A DNA stretch of 64,000 nucleotides from Noviherbaspirillum soli (lineage in GTDB: Bacteria > Pseudomonadota > Gammaproteobacteria > Burkholderiales > Burkholderiaceae_D): the NCBI RefSeq assembly GCF_015352955.1, contig NZ_JACYOX010000005.1, positions 102,283-166,282 on the forward strand, in the 5' to 3' direction. The translations under genes were made by a program, and so were the position numbers. Below, piece by piece: positions 57,951 through 64,000 of this stretch (positions are counted from its first letter, which is position 1; each line of letters starts with the position of its first letter). The notes beneath the pieces are model-generated. The model saw only the letters and a program-made list of their open reading frames with translations. It had not been told where the DNA came from and did not search any database.

Positions 57951-59731
57951 TGAACAAGTCCTTTCTGCTGTTTGCCGTGATCATGGCGGCCCTGCCGCTG
58001 CTGCCCACGCCGGAATTCTGGATCACGCTGGCCAATTACATTGGCCTGTATTCCATCGTCGCATTGGGCCTGGTGCTGCTGACCGGCGTCGCCGGCCTGA
58101 CCTCCTTCGGCCAGGCTGCCTTCGTCGGCCTGGGCGCCTATGCCACCGCCTACCTGTCCACCCAGTTCGGCCTGTCGCCGTGGGTGGGCCTTGCGGCCGG
58201 CCTGCTGGTAACGGCCGGCGCGGCCTTCTTCATCGGCGCGATCACGATGCGGCTGTCCGGCCACTTCCTGCCGCTGGGCACCATCGCCTGGGGCCTGTCG
58301 CTGTATTTCCTGTTCGGCAATCTGGACTTCCTCGGCAAGTACGACGGCCTCAACGGCGTGCCGCCGATCACGCTGTTCGGCATCACGCTGGGCAGCGGCC
58401 GCGCGATGTTCTACCTGATCTGGTTCGTGGTTCTGGCCACCGTGATCGCGCTGCACAATCTGCTCAATTCGCGGCCGGGCCGCGCCATTCGCGCGTTGAA
58501 GGGCGGCGGCGTGATGGCCGAGGCGATGGGCGTCAACACCGCCTGGATGAAGATCGTGATCTTCGTCATCGCCGCGCTGCTGGCCTGCATCTCGGGCTGG
58601 CTATATGCCCACATGCAGCGGGCGGTGAATCCGACGCCGTTCGGCCTGAACCAGGGCATCGAATACCTGTTCATGGCGGTGGTGGGCGGCGCCGGCCACC
58701 TGTGGGGCGCGATCCTGGGCGCGACGGTGCTGACCGTGCTGAAGGACCAGCTGCAGTCGCTACTGCCCAAGCTGCTGGGCGCCAGCGGCAACTTTGAAGT
58801 CATCGTGTTCGGCGTCCTGATGGTGCTGCTGCTGCAGCGCGCGCGCGAAGGCCTGTGGCCCTTCATCCGCCGCCGCTTCCCGCAGAAGCCGCAGGCCGTG
58901 GCGCCGGCGTCGGCGCCGGCCCTGCCGATGCGCGCGAAGCAAACCGGCGGCGAGATCGTGCTGGAAGTGGACAAGGCGCGCAAGGAGTTCGGCGGCCTGG
59001 TCGCGGTCAACGACATGCAGTTCAATGTGCGGGCCGGCGAGATCATGGGCCTGATCGGGCCCAACGGCGCCGGCAAGTCCACCATGTTCAACCTGGTGAC
59101 CGGCGTGCTGCCGGTCACGCGCGGCGAGATCCGCTTCCGCAGCGGCGGCCAGCTGCAGCGCATCGACGGCCTGGCCTCGCGCGAGATCGTGCGGCGCGGC
59201 ATTGCCCGCACCTTCCAGCATGTGCGCCTGATGCCGACCATGAGCGTGCTGGAAAACGTCGCCATCGGCGGCCATCTGCGCGGCACGCATGGCGACGTGG
59301 CCGGCATCGCCACCAGCATCCTGCGCGCCAACCGGGCCGAGGAGGACGCGCTGCTGTTCGAGGCGAAGACCCAGCTGGAACGGGTCGGCCTGGGCCACCT
59401 GATGCACGAGGAAGCCGGCAGCCTGGCGCTGGGCCAGCAGCGCATCCTGGAAATCGCCCGCGCGCTGTGCTGCGACCCTACCCTCTTGCTGCTGGACGAG
59501 CCGGCGGCCGGCCTGCGCTACAAGGAAAAGCAGGCCCTGGCCGAGCTGCTGAAAAAGCTCAAGGCGGAGGGCATGAGCATCCTGCTGGTGGAGCATGACA
59601 TGGACTTCGTGATGAACCTGACCGACCGCCTGGTGGTGATGGAATTCGGCACCAAGATCGCGGAAGGCCTGCCGGCCGAGGTGCAGCAGAGCCCGGCGGT
59701 GCTGGAAGCCTACCTGGGCGGCATAGACTGA
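57947..59731 (+). CDS. Fused ABC permease-ATPase (LivM-LivG)
   Basis: 594 aa combining a LivM permease (residues about 1-310; [25 protein letters not shown]; contact loop [21 protein letters not shown]) with a LivG ATPase (from about 340; Walker [10 protein letters not shown] with Lys377, signature [15 protein letters not shown], Walker [12 protein letters not shown], switch His in [10 protein letters not shown]). The frame is continuous through an Ala/Pro linker ([14 protein letters not shown]), so it is a true fusion. AGGAGGA lies before the start. Such fusions occur in Burkholderiales aromatic-type importers. Confidence 0.94.
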   Translation: MMNKSFLLFAVIMAALPLLPTPEFWITLANYIGLYSIVALGLVLLTGVAGLTSFGQAAFVGLGAYATAYLSTQFGLSPWVGLAAGLLVTAGAAFFIGAITMRLSGHFLPLGTIAWGLSLYFLFGNLDFLGKYDGLNGVPPITLFGITLGSGRAMFYLIWFVVLATVIALHNLLNSRPGRAIRALKGGGVMAEAMGVNTAWMKIVIFVIAALLACISGWLYAHMQRAVNPTPFGLNQGIEYLFMAVVGGAGHLWGAILGATVLTVLKDQLQSLLPKLLGASGNFEVIVFGVLMVLLLQRAREGLWPFIRRRFPQKPQAVAPASAPALPMRAKQTGGEIVLEVDKARKEFGGLVAVNDMQFNVRAGEIMGLIGPNGAGKSTMFNLVTGVLPVTRGEIRFRSGGQLQRIDGLASREIVRRGIARTFQHVRLMPTMSVLENVAIGGHLRGTHGDVAGIATSILRANRAEEDALLFEAKTQLERVGLGHLMHEEAGSLALGQQRILEIARALCCDPTLLLLDEPAAGLRYKEKQALAELLKKLKAEGMSILLVEHDMDFVMNLTDRLVVMEFGTKIAEGLPAEVQQSPAVLEAYLGGID

Positions 59732-59747
59732 AGCGGCGGGAAAGACA

Positions 59748-60497
59748 ATGAGCACACCTATTCTTGAAGTAAGCGACCTGCATGTGGGATACGGCAAGGT
59801 CGAGGCGCTGCATGGCGCCAGCCTGACGGTCGGCGCGGGCCAGATCGTCACCGTGATCGGCCCCAACGGCGCCGGCAAGTCCACCATGCTGAACGCGATC
59901 GCCGGCGCGCTGCCCGCCGCCGGCGCGGCCCGCGGCCGGGTCATGCTGGACGGCCACGACATGACCGGCGTGGCAATCGAGTCGCGGGTGGCGCGCGGCA
60001 TGTGCCTGGTGCCCGAGAAGCGCGAGCTGTTTGCCAGCATGACGGTGGAAGACAACCTGCAGCTGGGCAGCTACCGCCGCTACAAGGCGCGCGAAAGCCA
60101 TTACAACGACCAGCTCGACGAGGTCTACCGCCTCTTTCCGCGCCTGAAGGAACGGCGCAAGCAGGAAGCCGGCACCCTGTCCGGCGGCGAGCGCCAGATG
60201 CTGGCGGTGGGCCGCGCGCTGATGGCCAAGCCGCGCCTGCTGATGCTGGACGAGCCCAGCCTGGGCCTGGCGCCGCTGATCGTGAAGGAAATCTTCCACA
60301 TCATCGTCGGCCTGAAGGAAACCGGCGTGGCGATCCTGCTGGTGGAGCAGAATGCGCGCGCGGCGCTGCAGGTGGCGGACCATGCCTATGTGCTGGAAAC
60401 CGGCGACATCGCGCTGCAAGGCCCGGCGCAGCAACTGGCCAATGATCCCAAGGTGATCGACACCTATCTGGGCCTGACGCGCAAGGCGCAGGACTAG
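59748..60497 (+). CDS. Branched-chain-type ABC ATPase (LivF family, second system)
   Basis: 249 aa. Walker [28 protein letters not shown], signature [15 protein letters not shown], Walker [13 protein letters not shown] and Glu-Gln switch [11 protein letters not shown]. 16 bp after the fusion gene; ends the second transporter operon. Confidence 0.95.
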   Translation: MSTPILEVSDLHVGYGKVEALHGASLTVGAGQIVTVIGPNGAGKSTMLNAIAGALPAAGAARGRVMLDGHDMTGVAIESRVARGMCLVPEKRELFASMTVEDNLQLGSYRRYKARESHYNDQLDEVYRLFPRLKERRKQEAGTLSGGERQMLAVGRALMAKPRLLMLDEPSLGLAPLIVKEIFHIIVGLKETGVAILLVEQNARAALQVADHAYVLETGDIALQGPAQQLANDPKVIDTYLGLTRKAQD

Positions 60498-60570
60498 GAG
60501 CCTGCGCGGCAGAAGAATCGGCGGCTGCGACCTGCGGAAAAGCGCTCCAGTTCGGCATCGCTACCTGCAT

Positions 60571-60601
60571 CCACGGGGCAAAGCAGTGCTTTGCCCCGTG
60601 G
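60571..60601. terminator. Strong symmetrical hairpin after the second transporter
   Basis: Perfect 13-bp stem CCACGGGGCAAAG/CTTTGCCCCGTGG with loop CAGTG, 73 bases after the LivF stop. There is no T-run, so it is a weak intrinsic terminator at best. The rest of 60498-60880 holds no gene I can support. Confidence 0.5.
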
Positions 60602-60880
60602 GTATCAGCACTATCAAACCGTCATCGTTTTTAGCGAGACGACTAGGTTGTTTTCGAACGTTTCGCTGCGCCGCCTTCTGCCGCGGAGGCTCGCAGGAGC
60701 GGTCATAAGCAAGGCCAAGCGGAAAACTCCTACGGATACATAGGGTCTTGGGTCTTGGCCGTTGTCCGGCAGGCGTCGGCGCAGACAGATCAAAGCGGAA
60801 TTCACACGTTGGCGGGATAAAAAATTTCCTATTGTTTCTAACGGCGCTAGTGCATCGCCTGTGAAACGAAAAGGAAGAAT

Positions 60881-63874
60881 ATGGACAGTTACTTCAGACT
60901 CAACCGGCTCGTCAATAAAACAAACAATCAACAGAAGAAGGACGCAGAAAAAGGCCTTGAAATCGATCATGGCCGTGCCAGCGAAGACAGTGCCATACCT
61001 GCTTCAGGCACTTCGCATACGCTTGATGTGCGTTACTTGGAAGGGCAGCCACGTCCGCCACTCGATGATGGAATGTCGGACCTAAGAGACCGTATGTTCC
61101 TAGCGTTTTGCAGAGGTGAGATACCGGATGACCCCGAACTGCAATCAAAATTAGCCGAAATCTGTATCAACAGAGGTTTTGAAACGGCACTTGCCTGGCT
61201 AGTTGCAAAGACGGAAATGACCCAACTCAACTACTGCTCCAGCAGCTACACTGGCCAGCTTGACACAATTGCGAAGACGCTGGATTACTTGGGACTTCCC
61301 TTGCAAACGCTCCATATTGATCTGCCAGAGCTGCAATTTTCCGACCTTGAAAAATTCACTACAAGCCTAGAACGCAGTCACTCGCTCAAGCGGGTCGATT
61401 TTTGCGACACTCGCATGAGCAGGTTATGCAAGGACTGGCTCCATGCGATCACGGGAGCTGACAGAAACATCACTGTATTTGGCGGAATCATTGATGACGA
61501 CAATCCCGCAAATGCGAAGTCGCAGGGTAGAAACGTGCCGGCTACGGCATTGAGCGGAACTGGACTGAAACACATATCCCGCCTGCAGTTAAGAATTCAG
61601 GGTGACATCGCGATGTCGGCAATGGAAGCGGCGCGACAGATTGATTTTCAAGAATTATCAGAAGTGCGCTTGCCAGGTATTGCGGGGTTTTCGGCAAAAG
61701 TAAAGACCGGGTTGAAGCGGTTTTTTCAGAAAGCCTATGAGGTACCCTATTTCATGCTGCATACCACCTTCTCCAGTAATGTCCCTGCCATATTGTCGGC
61801 CGGACGCCTGTTGTCACGCGCCCGGCTGGAGGCGCAAGCCAGCCCTTCGAGATTCATTGGCCTGAAAGACCCATCTGATCTTGAAAACAATGCGCATTAC
61901 ATGGTGTTTGCATCAATGGGAACAAACGCTGCAACCTTGCGGCCGCCATCGGATTATGAAAGAGCCATAAAGTCGCGCATTCCCTGCACCTCCTTCATCA
62001 TGAATGTTGACGCCTTTATTCAGAACGATCGGTCGTCATCGCCGCACATCATGATCAAGTCGTACGATTGGGGAGAGAGCGAACAGCAGGTCATCCGCAT
62101 CCCGAATACCTCGATCACAATTACTCGATGCGGGATGGATGCCCAGAACGGACCTGTTGCCCCAGGCGCCATGATCCGATACCGATACGACAATGCCGCC
62201 ACCCATTTTTCGAAAGAATACGGATTGCCTCTACGTGAAGACATCGTAACGGGCGCAAACTATCGGCAGCTCATCCCGCTGCTTATCGTGCAGCATTTGA
62301 ATCAATTGAGTTCCGAAGAACAATGCGCATTCCTGCACGGCATAAGCCACGATGGGGCGCAGGACTTAGGTTGGCCTAGAACTGCGCAAGGCATTCTTGA
62401 AGCCTTCAGTACGCTCGAAATCGCGCTCGGGGGCAGCATGCCCTTGCGCCTGGAGTATGTAGACCGTATCGACTACAACGGGATATGCATCGACTTGAAA
62501 AACCTCCGCAATGCGGTCAAGGAAGGCCGCATTGATGAAATTATCGGTTTCATGCAGAAAACGTCTGACTTCTGTACCCACAGGATCCCGGACTGGATTA
62601 TCGAAGGGATACATGATGACGCTATGAGAAATTGGCTAATGGCCTGCGCGCAAAGGCAACCAGGCCGGGAGACAGACAAGTTCCTGGCCGTGTTGGATTA
62701 CCTTGCGCCTGGACATCAGAACATCATGAAGGCCCGTACGCGCGGGTTGAACGTTGTTCACGCCGCGCATGACCTCCTGCTCCAGTGTGGAGAATTAAAT
62801 GCCGTTTGCGTTGCGCCGTCTCAAGTCAATCTGCTGGTAAAGGAGTTGAGCAGGCAGCAAACGTCGATTGAAAGCTATCTGGAGGAAAATCGCCAATTCG
62901 CCATCAGCAGCGTTAACGCTTTCCAGGAATTATTCGCCAGCATCGGGGATGTATCAGAAATGGGCTTGCAATCCACGTTGAAAACGAAAGTCATTGCAAA
63001 CCCTGCATTCCAGAGCGTAATCGAAGACCCAAAAAACACGAAGATCCTGCTCTATCTGGCGGCAGCAACACCGGCATTGATTACAAAAATGTTCGGCAAT
63101 ATCGACCTGCAATTGTTCCACGCTAAAAACAGGTATACCGGGCTTAACATTATTGGCGGTGTCGACGGCATGCGGGCATATGGAGCGCAATCGAAAGTAA
63201 ACCAGTCGGTCTTGAGTGATCTTCTGTTCAATGTTCCAGTAACAAGCCTTTTTGTCGCCAGCAACGGCAAGCCGGTATGGAAACTAAGGCAGCAAGATAA
63301 CGGCACCATGCTGGAAGCGGCCAATGCTTATCGACTACTTTTTGGTGCATTACGCGACGTGTTGCGCCAGGAGAACTTGGCCCAGGTGGCCATGACAATC
63401 GGGGAGCGGCTATTGCTGGAGCGCTACGACGCGGGAAAATGGCATGACTACAAGGAGCGTTTCGGAAAACTGGCAAGCCTGTCGATGAATAGATCAATAG
63501 AAGACGGCAGTGGAGAAAGTAAATACCGATTGGACGCAGCAGATGTCATCGAGCGCCGATCTGTATTGGATTCTGAATATGCACACTTCAGGCTAGATGC
63601 GCGTCACCTGCAATCCATACTGGCCGATACCTACGGCAATGCCAAGCTGGATTTTGATGACCTGGTCAACACAATCGCAGCAACTCCGGAAGCCGATGAA
63701 AACCACCGGATCACCGCAGTTCACCTGTTCCACCGGATGAAACTTCTGGAGTTCGAGTTTTACAAGGAACAGGTAATCGGCGGGCTAGCCATGAATGCGC
63801 AGGAAAAACCTGGGGCGGCGTCACCCTTCGACGCCTATGCAGCAGAGTTGATAAACGCCATCGAGCAGAACTAA
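60881..63874 (+). CDS. Giant orphan protein with ART-like motif set, candidate toxin/effector
   Basis: 997 aa, start with AAGGAAG just upstream, AT-richer than its neighbours, no signal peptide. Residues about 100-240 contain leucine-rich, LRR-like segments (LQTLHIDLPELQFSDLEKF, HSLKRVDFCDTRMS). Residues 290-420 resemble an ADP-ribosyltransferase core: His294 in MLHTTFSSNVPAILSAGRLL, Tyr340 in HYMVFASMG and Glu401 in ESEQQVIRIPNTSIT, the spacing and flavour of the H-Y/F-E triad of PARP/DarT-like enzymes. The remaining 570 residues are helical and unrecognised. The stop is at once followed by an IS5-like end, so the C-terminus may be truncated. Function by motif is inference; no toxin partner gene is seen. 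Confidence 0.7.
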   Translation: MDSYFRLNRLVNKTNNQQKKDAEKGLEIDHGRASEDSAIPASGTSHTLDVRYLEGQPRPPLDDGMSDLRDRMFLAFCRGEIPDDPELQSKLAEICINRGFETALAWLVAKTEMTQLNYCSSSYTGQLDTIAKTLDYLGLPLQTLHIDLPELQFSDLEKFTTSLERSHSLKRVDFCDTRMSRLCKDWLHAITGADRNITVFGGIIDDDNPANAKSQGRNVPATALSGTGLKHISRLQLRIQGDIAMSAMEAARQIDFQELSEVRLPGIAGFSAKVKTGLKRFFQKAYEVPYFMLHTTFSSNVPAILSAGRLLSRARLEAQASPSRFIGLKDPSDLENNAHYMVFASMGTNAATLRPPSDYERAIKSRIPCTSFIMNVDAFIQNDRSSSPHIMIKSYDWGESEQQVIRIPNTSITITRCGMDAQNGPVAPGAMIRYRYDNAATHFSKEYGLPLREDIVTGANYRQLIPLLIVQHLNQLSSEEQCAFLHGISHDGAQDLGWPRTAQGILEAFSTLEIALGGSMPLRLEYVDRIDYNGICIDLKNLRNAVKEGRIDEIIGFMQKTSDFCTHRIPDWIIEGIHDDAMRNWLMACAQRQPGRETDKFLAVLDYLAPGHQNIMKARTRGLNVVHAAHDLLLQCGELNAVCVAPSQVNLLVKELSRQQTSIESYLEENRQFAISSVNAFQELFASIGDVSEMGLQSTLKTKVIANPAFQSVIEDPKNTKILLYLAAATPALITKMFGNIDLQLFHAKNRYTGLNIIGGVDGMRAYGAQSKVNQSVLSDLLFNVPVTSLFVASNGKPVWKLRQQDNGTMLEAANAYRLLFGALRDVLRQENLAQVAMTIGERLLLERYDAGKWHDYKERFGKLASLSMNRSIEDGSGESKYRLDAADVIERRSVLDSEYAHFRLDARHLQSILADTYGNAKLDFDDLVNTIAATPEADENHRITAVHLFHRMKLLEFEFYKEQVIGGLAMNAQEKPGAASPFDAYAAELINAIEQN

Positions 63875-64000
63875 GAGCATCTAACAAAATGGAATTTTCG
63901 TTGTCATAGCAACTCGTCGATAATTATCGTGGCGAGGCAATATGGCACGCGAACTGGTTGATGATGAATTGTGGCAAACAGTCCGACCCCTACTGCCAGT
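63875..64000 (+). mobile_element. Left end of an IS5-family insertion sequence (cut by the window)
   Basis: Begins about 63875 with GAGCATCTAACAAAATGG, the likely terminal inverted repeat, directly after CTAA (63871-63874), which fits the YTAR target of IS5 relatives. A transposase start follows. The right end lies beyond the window, so repeat and duplication cannot be confirmed. Confidence 0.65.
63942..64000 (+). CDS. IS5-family transposase, N-terminal fragment (continues past window)
   Basis: The first 19 residues, MARELVDDELWQTVRPLLP, are the DUF4096-type N-terminus of IS5-family transposases (pattern DDELW...PLLP). GGCGAGG lies a few bases upstream. The catalytic DDE domain is outside the window. 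Confidence 0.8.
   Translation, partial: MARELVDDELWQTVRPLLP

Noticed and set aside
60600..60880. Search for an hrp box, or for TTCG-type hrpII/PIP boxes, before the 997-aa gene
   Set aside because: Only scattered TTCG words (near 60656 and 60665) at the wrong spacing and no GGAAC-N15/16-CCAC match, so no promoter claim is made there.
60614..60970. Minus-strand 118-codon frame with a hydrophobic start
   Set aside because: Overlaps the well-supported start of the 997-aa gene; no ribosome site found.

Overview
The window looks like a chromosomal segment of a GC-rich betaproteobacterium, most likely an Oxalobacteraceae member (Herbaspirillum/Noviherbaspirillum/Massilia-like). The reasons are the aerobic benzoyl-CoA (box) pathway with a BoxR-type regulator, the porin, LysR and EmrAB-type gene styles, and the interspersed structured repeats. 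No tRNA, rRNA or CRISPR array was seen. This taxonomic call is inference from gene content.

Layout. 1-4789 (minus): a nucleoside-type ABC transporter (ATPase, two permeases, BMP-family lipoprotein). 5068-6081: a DUF6352-like gene. 6159-6974: an AT-richer orphan gene. 7381-13535: xdhA-xdhB-xdhC-guaD, overlapping purine catabolic genes. 13804-14916: a porin with a terminator. 15101-18865: a small membrane protein and a large ankyrin-repeat protein. 19004-21374: a LysR regulator plus an 8-oxoguanine deaminase-type amidohydrolase. 21792-26039 (minus): an EmrB/EmrA/outer-membrane-factor efflux operon. 26416-27859: an outer-membrane barrel protein, a possible small RNA, and an acidic protein. 28092-32113: an HtrA-like protease, MoxR, DUF58 and VWA operon. 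32221-35855: a LysR gene, a gene remnant, a long structured repeat and a DHA2 exporter. 36064-39560: ku-ligD (non-homologous end joining). 39813-49606: the benzoate pathway (boxABC and boxR on minus; DUF4863, bclA and a hydrolase on plus). 49664-60497: two branched-chain-type ABC transporters. 60881-63874: a giant orphan protein with an ART-like motif set. 63875-64000: the left edge of an IS5-family element.

How it fits together. The left third is a purine salvage and degradation island: nucleoside/base import, guanine and 8-oxoguanine deamination, and xanthine oxidation to urate. The right half imports benzoate-like aromatics, activates them to CoA thioesters, and epoxidises and hydrolyses the ring. 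BoxR probably controls two divergent arms through TGCA/ATGCAATATA sites seen at both promoters.

Most interesting signals. (1) Orphan genes with effector-like composition (6159, 15740 and 45479 on minus) are each preceded by a sequence resembling the HrpL hrp box (GGAACC-N15/16-CCACNNA). The match is strong for the first and partial for the other two. With the 997-aa ART-like protein they suggest a dispersed set of type III effector candidates, although no secretion apparatus is in the window. (2) There are two kinds of non-coding interspersed repeat. One is a 115-bp double-hairpin element with a conserved spacer (four copies). The other is a long, nested inverted repeat of about 650 bp bordered by hexanucleotide arrays (two copies and a remnant). 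One long copy sits inside a transporter operon. I know no characterised function for either.
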